Shown: piece after piece, positions 47,218 to 58,792 of the stretch
Position numbering within the stretch: the first letter of the stretch is position 1
How the letters are laid out: each line of letters begins with the position of its first letter
DNA from: Lotus japonicus
Lineage: Eukaryota > Streptophyta > Magnoliopsida > Fabales > Fabaceae
Length of the DNA stretch: 64,000 bases
Direction: 5' to 3'
NCBI RefSeq assembly: GCF_012489685.1
Contig: NC_080043.1
Coordinates: forward strand, 6,636,501-6,700,500
Notes under the pieces: model-generated
The model's input: the letters and a program-made list of their open reading frames with translations, nothing else
Database searches by the model: none
What the model was told of the DNA's origin: nothing
Program-made: the position numbers and the translations under genes

Positions 47218-50200
47218 TGTGAGACCCAAGTTTTTAAGTTTGGAATAAATCGAATAAAATTCCTTTTCACGACTAATTTGATGTAACGTGAAGGAAAAAC
47301 CTGAACAAGTGTTGATTGAATGGAATAAAGTTGTGAAGGAGAAAGTTCAGGAAAAAGCTAAGGATTGCATCAAAGTCGATAAAGGTTATAGCACGGTTAG
47401 TATTCGCTTTAACCTAGGTCAAGAACGCTAGGAAATAGCTAATTTACGTTTTAGGACACGATGGAACCTAATTCCAAAAATCTTCAGGGAAATGTTAGAA
47501 TTTTTCTTACTTGTCTATAAACAAACGTTTCGATACGAAACCCTGGAATGTACGAACGTCAAATTCCAATACTCGGAAGTTTGCCGAAACCGAATCACTG
47601 ATAGTTCAAAACCCTAAAATCGACGGACGATGAAGACTTTTTCTATTCGGAGCTTCAAATAAAGATTTCATCCGCGTACGCCCACTCTAATCGACGTTCC
47701 AAATCTTTCTTCAGAAGGAAGTTTCTGCATCCGAGGTCAAAATCATAAAGTGCATAAAGTGCATTTTAAGCCGGTACACATTAAAAAACAAGCCTCGAAA
47801 ACCAAAAATCATACTGATATTTCTTTGGAGAATTAGAAGATTCAGCGGGAAGAATATCGTGTCTAAAATACGTTGGAATCAGTAGGAAAAATCGGAATCG
47901 CGAAATTCTCATTTTTCCGCATTTCCCATTTCCTATATATAGTATGAAAAATGAAAAAAAAAAACAAAAAAATCCCAAAACACACACACGGCCGAGAGCT
48001 CTTGGAGGAAAGGAGGAAAAGTGATTTTTTCCAATTCTTGACCGATCGTCGTTCCGTTCGTTGCTACGCGTAGGCCTCGAGGTACTGATGCTATTCCTTA
48101 CTTCTGAGCGTCAATTCTGTCGCTTTTCGCTATGTCTTTCTGTGCTCAAAGTTTTGAGCTTTTTGTAAAACTGTCCAAATAAGCTGATTTTGGTGTCTAA
48201 ACTTATTGCCTACGTACTCTAGAGCGTGAATATCCGGTTGTTTTCTGCTGAATGTCGCCGAAATGCCGCCGGGATCAATTTCTGTTGGAAAAACCCATTT
48301 TTGGGTAAAGTTCCGTTCTTTAAGCTGAAAACTCTCGACTGAGCTTAGCTTTAGTAGGATTAGTTGTTATAAATGTCGTTAGGATCGACCCCATCTAATT
48401 TGTTTTTCGAAATTCTGATTTTGAGTTTTCGAGCTAAAAATATTGACCAAAATACCCCTGCGACAGTTTTCGATCCGATAATTTTTCTGAGAGTTTCCCT
48501 GGCCTAGATATCGCCTAAGAATACCTAGGAATTGATTTAGATCGAAGAAAAAGTTCGAAAACCCTATTTTCCATAGTGGCCGAAACCTATTTGCTTAGGT
48601 ACCGTGTCCAAAAATATTTTTTGGGTCTCTATGACCTGAGCCATTGCGTAGCTCTTTCAATTGTCAAAATTTTGGCGCCGGTTTCGTGTCATTCTGAGTT
48701 CTGTAGCTCGAGTTATGCACGTTTTGGTGAATAAAGTGTTTTTGTACAAAACTTGAATCGAGTCAAAACTCATCCATTCGGGGAAAGCCCTTCCATTCGT
48801 GCCTAAATGTTGTACTCTGAAGCTTCTTGAGCTTTGTCTAACATTAGTTAGGATTGTTTCGACTGTATCGACTTGGTTTGATTCATTATTGCTTTGTTGC
48901 TCAAAGGTTCGATTGTGGAAACTTTGGGATTGACTGAACAAGCTTGTGAGCGAGACCTGCACCGCGAGACTAGAACAACTCGAGGTTAGGGCAACTTACT
49001 TACTAGCTATTGATTTATAGGCGTCGATAAATTCGACTTGAATATTGCTTGATATTGAATGTTGTTTATCGTTTTGAACTGGAAAATGTTTTCTGGAGGC
49101 TTCGGCCGAGTGAACTTATATGAGACGTGTGTCTCCGTTTTCTGAGAGGCTTCGGCCGTTTACTGGTTTCTTTATTACTGCTTCCTAGTGGATAGGACAG
49201 GGTTATGCTTTACCGCAATTACTTAATTCACATGCCATACTTGCTAAGTGATTAATTGGTTAATCTTAGGCTATGTGAATACTTGTGCACATTATTCTGG
49301 AACATGCAATTATTATTGGAAAATGCTGACCATATTGTGCAACTTATAACGGTTATTCGTGGACTAACCAAATGTGAGGAATAACAATTAGTTATGCCCC
49401 GTTGGTGGCGAACTCTTAAAGGTTTATTTCGATAGGACGAACTGAGGTTCATGCTCTTGTCTTCTTTTGTGGTTTCAAGACCTTCTCATGGGAATTTGGG
49501 GATATCGGGATCTTTTGAACTTATAGTTTTGGAAAGAAAATATTTTCATAAGAAATTCCATAATGCTTTAAACAACATTCAAACTCTTTTAATTAAATGT
49601 TAAGGATCTCAAGTGAACTTCTAGGATTTGGATATTAGTTTTGGAAAATGAGAAGTGTCGCCGAATCGAAGTTTTGGGGAAGCTCATAAGTTTCTGAGTA
49701 TGCTTATACTCTTCCGCTCGCTGAGCAGTTTTTGACCATCGAAATTTGATGAGTCAGATGACCCATAAGTCATCAAAAGTGATTGCACTCCTTTCATAAT
49801 TAATTGTCTTTTGTCGCCGAATCGACATTTACCTTAGGGTACAATAGTATATACCTTCGGGTACAGTATATCTATATGCCTTCGGGTACAGTATATACCT
49901 TCGGGTACAGTATATCTATATGCCTTCGGGTACAGTATATACCTTCGGGTACAGTATATCTATATGCCTTCGGGTACAGTATATCTATATGCCTTCGGGT
50001 ACAGTATATACCTTCGGGTACAGTATATCTATATGCCTTCGGGTACAGTATATGCCTTCGGGTACCTCGGGCATTTGATGGGGGATATGATCGACCGTAT
50101 GGTTAGGATCGACCTGTTGATGTCAGGCATAACGGAGGGAAAAGTCGACCCACAGGGTTAGGACTGATCCGGCTATGTCAAGGTTGTAAGTGACACTCGA

Positions 50201-51246
50201 GGGTTATGGTCGACACAATGCCAGTGTTAGGACCGACTCGATCGTGCCCAGCCTATTCCTTCCGGAACCTTTTGAATTGACGTTGCATTGATATGACATG
50301 CACTCTAACTATATTGGTTCAGATCTTGATGACTTGATGTTGATAAACATCGTTATGAGTTTTTGATGATTTGATATTAGTGAACATCGTTATGTTATTT
50401 GTTGAATTGTTGAGATATTGAATATTGTGTTGTTACTAGAGATTAGATAACATGCCATGTATATACCTTAGGGTAGACAATGCAGAACTTATATGTATAT
50501 ATACAACATATATATATACCCCCTTTATCGCATGTTGGTTGTAATATCTATTTTATTCCGTGAGTTGACCCTCGCACCTTGGCTTTGTTTGTATGTTTGT
50601 GTTTGGGCGGTCGGCCTGCTGCCAGGCGTCCGTCAGTCGATTCGTGATGACTCGTCACTCGAGAAGGACCAGGAGCGAAATGACTATTACTGAAGCTTTC
50701 GACGAGGACCCGGACTTCATGCCTGATCGAGGAAGGGTCGATGATAGTAGTATAGGGTATGAGTGTTTAGAAGCCTACTAAGGTTGAGTGTTAGTGTCAT
50801 AGCTCTGATTCGTCATTTGTACTTTTGGGACCGGGTAGTTTCCGACAGGTTGCTTTCGGTGTGGTTCTCCATAGATGGGAATCGCATGGAGTAGTCGGAC
50901 GTAGGAAGTCTTTTTGGAAGCCGTTTTGGGCTGACTTACTTTTCGGAGGACTGTATTTATAAAACTTATGACTCTATTTATGAGTCGCACTTGTTTGCCT
51001 GCGGGTACTACTTTCAGTTACTTGGTGTTACTTGTCGTCACTTGAGGATACTCGTGATGATGCTTTTAGTTGCAGCGAGGGCTGTGCTTGTAATGTATAT
51101 TAATCGCTGTTAATCGCGATTGGGGTTGAGTCTTTATTTCGACAAGTATTTTTATTTAAGCAAATAAATAAAAAAAATATACCTGTTTTTCCGCTTTATT
51201 TTACTTTTGGTTACTAAAGTGACGCCACCGAAATCGGGGTGTTACA
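47218..51246 (+). mobile_element. solo LTR, about 4.0 kb
   Basis: It begins TGTGAGACCC and ends GGTGTTACA, the TG...CA form of an LTR, and is flanked by an exact 5-bp duplication ATAAC (47213-47217, 51247-51251). No primer-binding site, gag or pol is present between the ends. A TATA box (TATATATAG at 47934) and an AT-rich, polyadenylation-like region near 51160 suggest plus-strand transcription. LTRs this long occur in giant legume Ty3/gypsy elements such as Ogre. Loss of the internal part by recombination between two LTRs is the usual origin of such solos. Confidence 0.8.
49850..50066. repeat. minisatellite inside the solo LTR
   Basis: Ten copies of CCTTCGGGTAC are arranged in two unit lengths, about 19 bases (ending AGTATATA) and about 25 bases (ending AGTATATCTATATG), which alternate irregularly. 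Confidence 0.95.
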
Positions 51247-51680
51247 ATAACCATTAACCCTTATTTATATCATGTATGACCTATCTATCTATATTTTATT
51301 ACTGTATTATCCTATGCTCTTGAGAAGTTTATTTCAAGAAGTTGACCCTTGCACTCTTTTCTGTAGATGTTCTTGGGGCGTCATCCACAGGTGGTGGCGT
51401 ATGTTTCAGGGACGAGTTCCTGACGTTAGTAATGGAAGGCTCGAGCAAAGAGAAAGTTTTGTCCATGACTTGTCGGTGCTTGAGCACAATTTGCTTGTAT
51501 ACAACTCGTATGTGTTATTGGTTGTAATAGTTTTTATTTCGAAGCATGAGTTATATGCAATGCATGAGTTCAAGAGCATGTTTTGGAAAAGGAAAAACAA
51601 AATATACCTCCATTTTATAATTTTGAAAGATAATCAACATGTTTAATTCACTATTAAATCACCACGATTACCCCTTGAAG

Positions 51681-52861
51681 CATGGGCGGACCCACGTTGT
51701 GGCTGGGTGTGGCTATAGCCACACCAGTTTTTTTAATTTTTTTTTGTTAATATCGTATATAGCGGCGGTTCTGGATCCGCCACTAAAAGTTTTGTGTTTA
51801 TGTATGGTGACAGTCGAAAGCGCCGCCATAGCTTAATAAGTAAAAGAATCAAAATTCATGCTTAACATCAAATTAGAATGCGGTTTTCTTTCTTTCTTTC
51901 TTCCATTGCTGCTTTTCGGCATTCATCAACTTAAAACCCTTTTCCCCAAAAATTGAAAACCCACCAATCTTCACCTTCCTAAATTTCTCATCGCATTGAG
52001 AACCCTGATTACCGCACCAATCAACCACAGTTCAAGAGGAAATTCAATTGATTCATTGTCTCTCAGGTAAATCAACTTCGTAATTCACCTTACTACGCTA
52101 CACACAATTCATGTTGGACGATCTTTTCCTATTTCTATTTTTTTTTTAATTTTCAATTTTTAAAGATTTTTTTTTTGTTTATGAACTCGTTGCATGCATT
52201 GAGTTGGATCGATTGTTTGGGGTGAGAATTTTCGCTTGTGAACTCAGCAGATCTGAGTTCTTTGATGGAACCATGTTGGGTTTGGAGCTACCTCAGTTCG
52301 TTTTTGTTGATGAGTTTTCCTGTTTTGATTGTTGATTCGTGTCTGCAAACTTTGGAATGTTAAATTAGCAGCATTGTAATGTTTTTTCCCAAAAAAACAA
52401 AATTTATCCTTTTTATTGCACAAATTAGTCTTAACTTTTCATGATTGAATAAACTTTTGTGCTTTTCATGTGAGATTATAGTGCTTATTGCTTGCTACCT
52501 AATATAATTTCTACTTTGTATTTTAGTATATAATTTCTTTTATGTTTAGCCACACTGATATACTCCCTCCGTCCCTAATTATAAGCTAAAGTTGTAAAAA
52601 TCACACTTATTAAGAAAGCCTTAATTGATGCATTGGTTTTCAAAAAAAATGTACAACTTTCTATGTTTACCCCTATTTATGATAACACTTTTTCATCATT
52701 GTACTACTAATGGTGGTGCTCCACTACCAATAAATGCAAGGGTGAATATGGAAAGAAATATTAACTTTTGCAAGGTTAGCTTATATTTAGTGACACAAAA
52801 AAGTCTCAATATTAGCTTATAAGTAGGGACAGAGGGAGTATAATGTCTGGATCCGCTACTT
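51681..52861. mobile_element. old hAT-type transposon, 1181 bp, hosting a Stowaway MITE
   Basis: The ends CATGGGCGGACCCA and (reverse) AAGTAGCGGATCCA are decayed versions of the terminal repeat seen at 38315-39571. The flanking octamers CCTTGAAG (51673-51680) and TCTTAAAG (52862-52869) match at six of eight bases, in keeping with an old 8-bp duplication. There is no intact transposase. Confidence 0.65.
52563..52838. mobile_element. Stowaway MITE, 276 bp, nested in the hAT element
   Basis: The ends CTCCCTCCGTCCCTAATTAT and (reverse) CTCCCTCTGTCCCTACTTAT are flanked by TA on each side. This is the standard Tc1/mariner Stowaway signature. Confidence 0.9.
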
Positions 52862-52869
52862 TCTTAAAG

Positions 52870-53698
52870 TCGAGACGTTACATAGACAACCTCAAAATAA
52901 AAAAGGAGAAGTGAGAGTAAGGGTAAAATATGTGAAAAGATATGGTTACATTGCATGGAGGAAGGGAAAGATCGTATCCATATTGTACCATGTCAATGGT
53001 ATTATCAATTTTAGTTTGTCCAAATCTGACAAGGGCACCCCACTTGCACAACCCCCATCCAACCCAGGAACTCGCCTCAGGCATTGGACATGTGTCACTG
53101 GATAACTGCTACCTGCCCTTTGCAGCTGTGTTAGCTGCGTAATTGCATCAAATTTGTTAAGTCGAATCAAATGGGTGTGGATGGATGATGAGAGAGTCCA
53201 AAGTGGTGGCAACTCAAGACTGAGAACGTGTTTCGGTGAGGGAAAGCCTGACATGGACGTTGACCCCTTGTACGGGTTGTCTCACATATACATGCTTTTT
53301 TTATACATTAAAATGCTATACTTTGATTGGAAAACAAAAAGGATAGAGAAGAAATAATGTTTAAATTACTTGTCAATACAAGTTAAAAGAAATTGAAAAA
53401 TTATAAGTCTTGTAAATTTATAAATTTATGCCTGAGCCTGACGTAGACTATAAACATAAGACCTTAGAAATGTCTGACTTATTCTCCCCTTATTCTCAAG
53501 GATTGGAAGAATGACACTACATCTCATTCTTATCTAAAATCTACGTTACACCTCATTTTAGAGACAAAATTTGGGAATGGAAAAACATTTGTCGCTAATG
53601 ATAGTTATAATTTCAATTGTTAATCTTGAATTTGAAAAAAATTAATTAAGTATAGTTCACTTGCATTACTATTTACTAATGTTCAAGGAGTATATTGA
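52870..53698. other. gene-free stretch
   Basis: Short overlapping open frames on both strands (52870-53360) show no domain or splice support. No gene is called. Confidence 0.4.
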
Positions 53699-54307
53699 CT
53701 ATGTTTGGCACGCCTAGCTGATAAGCTAGCTGAAAGCTGAAAAACTAGCTGAAAGCTTATAAGCTAGCTGAAAGCTGATAAGATAGCTGATAGCTGAAAG
53801 CTGAAAAGTTGTGTGATTGAAACAAAAACGTTTGGTAAAACTAACTGTTGTACAAGCTGAAACTGTAAAAATGACATAAAAGGACATAGTTGGATAAATT
53901 TTTTTATTTTTTATATTTTACATTACTTTATTTTCACATTAATGATATTAATATTAAATTATTATAACTTTAAATATTTTAATTTCACTCAAGTTATTTA
54001 TCATCTTAAAAATATAATATTAATTTTTACTTATTTATTTTCTATATTTTTATTGAATTAAATATAATAAAACATATAAGGCTAAAGGTGGAATTTTAAT
54101 AAAATAATAAGGATAAAAAAAAGAATAATTTTAATAAGCTATAAGCTTTAAGCTATAAGCTACCTCAATTAGCTTATAGCTTAAAGCTTTAAGCTACTAG
54201 AATAAGCTCATTTACCAAACAATTTTAAAGAGCTTTTAAGCTAGTCAAATAAGCTTTAAGCTAGTCAAATAAGTTATAAGCTACCTGAAATGACATGCCA
54301 AACATAG
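53699..54307. mobile_element. inverted-repeat transposon with AGCT-rich subterminal arrays, 609 bp
   Basis: The ends CTATGTTTGGCACG and (reverse) CTATGTTTGGCATG match at 13 of 14 bases. Inside each end, AGCTTATAAGCT/AGCTGAAAGCTG-type motifs repeat many times, and the centre is AT-rich. The target duplication is unclear. Confidence 0.65.
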
Positions 54308-54399
54308 CCATTGTAGGTGATGAATTTGAAAGTTTATTCGAGAAACTTTTGACCATGGATATTTTTGATCTCTCCATTTATTAAATGCTCATATCTCTG

Positions 54400-54610
54400 G
54401 TTCCAAAAGTCAATGCTCCTTCTGATTTTCAAGACCTTAGATCAATTTTCTTGTGCAACATCCTTTACAAGCTCATTACTAAGATCGTAGTTCACATATT
54501 ATGAACTTTTTAAAAGGAGCTCGTGGGTCTATTTCAAAGTAGTTATATCCCTGGTTGGGGACTAGTGATATTCCCATCTTTATGCAAGAGCTTGTTCATT
54601 TTTTTGCTTT
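54400..54610 (+). pseudogene. L1-type LINE reverse transcriptase fragment
   Basis: From about 54403 the plus strand reads PKVNAPSDFQDLRSIFLCN followed by ILYKLITKIVVHIL and a stop. After the stop it continues as KELVGLFQSSYIPG. This matches the DFRPISLCN...YK...QSAFIPGR block of plant L1 reverse transcriptases. Stop codons inside it show that it is dead. Confidence 0.7.
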
Positions 54611-55221
54611 AACAGAACACTTTTTACAGAAAAGTTCTCTTCCAAAGGAAACCAACATCAAAGAAAGAAGAGTCGTCACGCATTTGTAGTCATTGCTAAC
54701 CAAGCTATAAATAATGAAGAGAATTAGGTCATGTAAATATCTTTCACCAAAAGGTAACACATAAGAAATGTGAAAGTATAAGACATGAAGTAGCTGAAGA
54801 TCACACCGTCCAAGCTGATCATGGCCATTAGAAATTTTTCCATACACACTTAAACAACTAAGCAAGCTGAATTCAACACCCATTATTATTAATTTTGCAT
54901 GAACTAGGCGATAATTGCATACTACCTCTAAGCATGAAAATCATTCTCATTCATCAGTTCTAAATGCATTTTGTTTTTGTCAAGGTTTTTTTTTTTCCAA
55001 ATTGGTCAAGGTTCTAAATGCATTACTTGGTTGGAAGTTGGGGAACAGCTTGGATTTAGTAATATGGATCACAAAGACTATAGATTCTGGCCCAGAAAAT
55101 TCATAGAAAAAAACACTTGATTGAAAGAAGGCAAAAAACCATTGCTTACACAATTACAGCAACAGACTCAAGAGAGCTTCTTCCAACAAGTACTGCAACA
55201 CTATAGTCAGCTCAAAGTATA

Positions 55222-57114
55222 TTACTTTGCTTTGTCAGTTAAGGCTACAAGTGATTTGAGCACTCCTGGACTTATCTTGTCAGCAAGAACACCTGTCTCC
55301 GAAATAAGGTAAGTTTTTTCTTTCACGGTGCTCTGAAGTTTCTTCGCCTCAAAGTCAAGCTGTGCTTGATCTGTAATTACATTGTTGGTAAGAAGAAGAT
55401 ACCACCATTTGTCAATAGAAATCAGGTTTTAAATAAAAAGAAAGGGCATATCGCTATAGTTCAAACATAGGGCTTTCACAAAGATAATAATGATTAATAA
55501 AAGAACTGAACTAAAATAACCAGTCCCATTAGAACTTCAGAATAATAATTTGATGCACAATGATGACCCATGCTCAATCATTTGATTAATGTATGACCCA
55601 TATTATACTAACAATTCAGATTTAATACACTAACTAAAATGCCTCCGACTGTTCTTATACTAACAATTCAGATTTAATTCCAGACAAAAGAATCACTCTT
55701 TAAGTGGGCATTTGAAAAGCTAAACAGTGCAGTAGAAAACCATATTTAGGTAAAATTATATTCATTGTCAGCATTTCAGGGCATGTAATCACATGAAGAA
55801 ATTGATCACTAGAATCAGGTGGAACCAATATGCAGCAAGACAGACATTTAAATAAATTAAAAATGATTTACAATAAAAAAATATAGAAATATTGAAAATA
55901 TCAGAGACACACGATTGCATCTGCATATCATTTTTCATATCAAATAGGAGAATGGCTAATAATCCATACTCCAAACTAACGCACATAACCTAGTTGTCTT
56001 TACATTTGTATTGTATGAAAAACATGAGGGGGGAAATCATCTCACAAATTCCAAAATTTCACTGAAGCAAAGATGTTAAAAATGGATGATTGCAGATGAT
56101 TACCGAACACAATTACTGTAGAATTTCCACAAACGAAGAAGTATAGCTATTTAGCTAAGCAAGCAATTTGCCCCCAACACATGAAAAAAGACAACTGACA
56201 TGGCCATACATATACAGAATATTTCTTACTTTCTTTTTCTCATTGTTATTACTCCCTCCGTTCCTTATTATAAGACCCCTTATTGTGAGACAAAAAGGGG
56301 TCTTATAATAAGGGACAGAGGGAGTAGCTTTTTACAGTTAGAGGCTAGGGTGGGAAGAAATGAATGAAGCACCTGTTTCCAATATAGTATGAACAGCATG
56401 AAATGGAATTCTGGCAAAAAGATCAGTTCCTGGAAACATCATCCACGTCTGTTCAGAAGAGTCATGGTTGCCGCAGGTGGTACACACCTCTTGCACCAAA
56501 GGTCTTGAGTTGGTCCCTGCAACTCCCTTCATTATTGATTCAAAAGGAGATGGAACACTACTCTTTGTTGTCCGAGCCTTTTTCCTTAATACGGTAAGTG
56601 CTTCTCTGTTCCCATTTCTCAATTTATCATTCTCAACCAGCTGTATGTATGTTTATCAATAAGGAAATTTGCATTATCCCACTTAATTTCATAGAAAGAT
56701 ATTACACAAGGGATACAGTAGAAGAAAAATAAATAGTCTTCATTGACATAATGAACAAAACATTTCTTGATTGATAGTATTGAATTGAAGGTCGTCAAGG
56801 AAAAAACATAGTAATATGGAAATTATATTGATTTTAAGTAATTAGATACCCCATACCTGTGCGCCTAAACTGATAGGGATTACGGGAGATAAAGGGTGAC
56901 ATAGAAGAATGCTTTGGTGTGATATGATATGCAACAGATTTTACTCAGTTTTAATGAATTTTATAACTTATTTAGTTAGTAAGTATTTGTACCAGCATCA
57001 ATCATTTTCAATTCGAAATTTTTGAATTACCTGATGTCGGGCTAAAAGAAGATGTTCAGCTTCCACTTCCACTTCTGTCAACGTTGTTTGGAATTGTTTC
57101 ATCGTCTCATCCAT
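55222..57114 (-). CDS. PDRG1-like protein (p53 and DNA damage-regulated 1 homologue), 166 aa
   Basis: Three coding exons on the minus strand: 57031-57114, 56373-56640 and 55222-55370 (501 nt with stop), all with GT-AG junctions and consistent phase. The protein begins MDETMKQFQTTLTEVEVEAE and continues RHQLVENDKLRNGNREAL, then RIPFHAVHTILETDQAQLDFE, and ends SLVALTDKAK. These blocks correspond to the NRE-x-L and DQ-x-x-L-D motifs of PDRG1, a prefoldin-like subunit of the R2TP co-chaperone complex that assists assembly of large complexes. It is longer than animal PDRG1 because of a middle insert with VCTTCGNHD, one CxxC pair, that might bind metal. A leader exon near 58110-58230 is likely, with an intron ending at TTCCAG before the ATG. 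It lies head-to-head with the hydrolase gene at 58793. Confidence 0.8.
56252..56324. mobile_element. mini Stowaway MITE (73 bp) in PDRG1-like intron 2
   Basis: Nearly the whole element is a hairpin. CTCCCTCCGTTCCTTATTAT pairs with its reverse partner, continuing through AAGACCCCTT, around a loop of about 13 bases, and TA flanks both sides. It sits within 50 bases of the exon 2 donor of the PDRG1-like gene. Confidence 0.9.
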
Positions 57115-58792
57115 ATTTTACACAAGAAACTGCTGGAAAGTTGTAATAAAATATTATCTTGAGAACTTTGTGCAAAATAATGTCACAACCGACAAGCATT
57201 AAGTTGATACCCATGGGAAAAATAATGTTTTTGTTTAGAACACCTATGGAATATAAATGAAAACCAAATATAAGGCCTAAAAAACAATGTTTTCAAATTT
57301 TGCGGTACTGCTACACCTGCTACACGGTGAAGTCAGTTTTCAGTGGAATCGTGTAGGATCGCAGAGCTGGGTCGTTGAATAATGGTATCTCCCCTACACG
57401 CACGATGTCATGAAGTCTCATTTGTTTAGACAACTTTTTAACAAAGTAAAAACCCCTAAACTTAGTCTTGAAGTCGAAACACAAACATCATTGTCAAAGT
57501 CATGATTTTTATTCTTAGATCACCTTCTACAACCTCAACAAAAATTAATTAAATCGAATAATAACAGCGGTAGTTTTATGCATGTCCTCTTCACAGTTGA
57601 AGGAATATAACCCATCAAAGCTCCTGGTTCTCACTTATAAAAATTCCAGAACCTAAATCTAAATGAAATTTGGGTCTGTGCAACACTCTTAGGCATGGAA
57701 GTTTCAGTTTCAACATACTTATCCAATTAAAATTTCAGCAGTAAACAATTACCTATCTAGAATCTTTCAACACAATGATACAAGAATCTAAGCTCTAACC
57801 ATGCATGATTAGAAATCAACTGAACCTCCATTACAAAGGCATAATTTCAAATTTTTTTAAGCCAATTGAATCAGTTAACACTACCATTCATAAAAAACCA
57901 AAAAAATTAACAAAATCCAACATTCAGAAATAGCGTTTTCAGCTAGGAGTGCACCGAAACCCTATTCTCCTTCATCGAACACCATAACAGAAACATGCAA
58001 AGAAATCATAGTACAGTCCAAATCCTAAAATTGAATGAAAAGTTTCATGTTTTTCAAAAGGAAACACCAATGAATGATTCAGTAAACATTGCAAAAGAAA
58101 GTAAGAAACATACCAGCACAACACAACCTTGCTCAAACCAAATAATGATTTGTTCTGCTAATTCTCCTCTTCAATTCAATGTTTGTTGTTTCTCTCTCTT
58201 TGCTTTTGCTTTTGCTTCAGCTAAGTAGAAAACTTGAGGTTGATTAATGGGATGATGATTACACAGGAGTATGAACTGAAAGTCAAGCCCAATTTGGAGG
58301 CACAAAAATCCTAAGAATCTGACCTATTGGGCCCTTTTTTATTTGTTGGGCCCTAAAACATCACAGCATATTCTTAAAAAAAAAATCATATAAGAGTGCC
58401 ATTAAAATCAATGATTCACCCAAGATGGTGTTAAATCACCCATTTAACCTTGATGGGTAATTTAGAAAGCCTAATTTTTTTTCCAGTGTATCGAAAAGAT
58501 AAATTGTACCATCCTAAAGATTGATTCCTAAACCTCCTTACAAAACTCACATGTCTCGTAACTCTTATCACTTAAATTATCATTTGTGTGGTATATAAAA
58601 CCTAAATTTGATATAGAAAACTAAACTCATTTCATTAGAAAAAAGATTATGTTGACCCAAGTTTTTAGTGCCATGATGACTCTAAAAGTTAAAAGGGTTG
58701 ATGAAGTGAGTCCATCTATCATCAATTGATAGTTTGATACCCATTCCAATATTTCCATTGATCCCATCTTCCAGAGAGACAGAAAGTGCAAA
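57115..58792. promoter_or_regulatory. shared upstream region of the PDRG1-like and hydrolase-like genes
   Basis: The minus-strand segment 58110-58230 looks like a transcribed leader: GA-rich, with donor CTG|GTATGTTTC. Its partner acceptor lies at about 57140. The divergent hydrolase gene starts its coding part at 58793, so roughly 500 bases could serve both promoters. No clear TATA box was found on either side. Confidence 0.4.

Larger units (their letters stand above)
47035..51260. mobile_element. Mutator-type MITE split by a solo LTR
   Basis: Ignoring the LTR insert, the element is about 192 bp. It begins GGGTTAAAGGTCATATTAGTCCCTG and ends with the matching inverted sequence, of which the last nine bases (51252-51260) lie beyond the LTR. 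The 9-bp duplication TTATTTATA is exact (47026-47034, 51261-51269). The core holds three AAACCGCC repeats, at about 47098, 47121 and 47144. Confidence 0.85.

Noticed and set aside
49804..50106. 100-codon open frame in the solo LTR
   Set aside because: It is produced by the minisatellite and reads as simple repeated residues.
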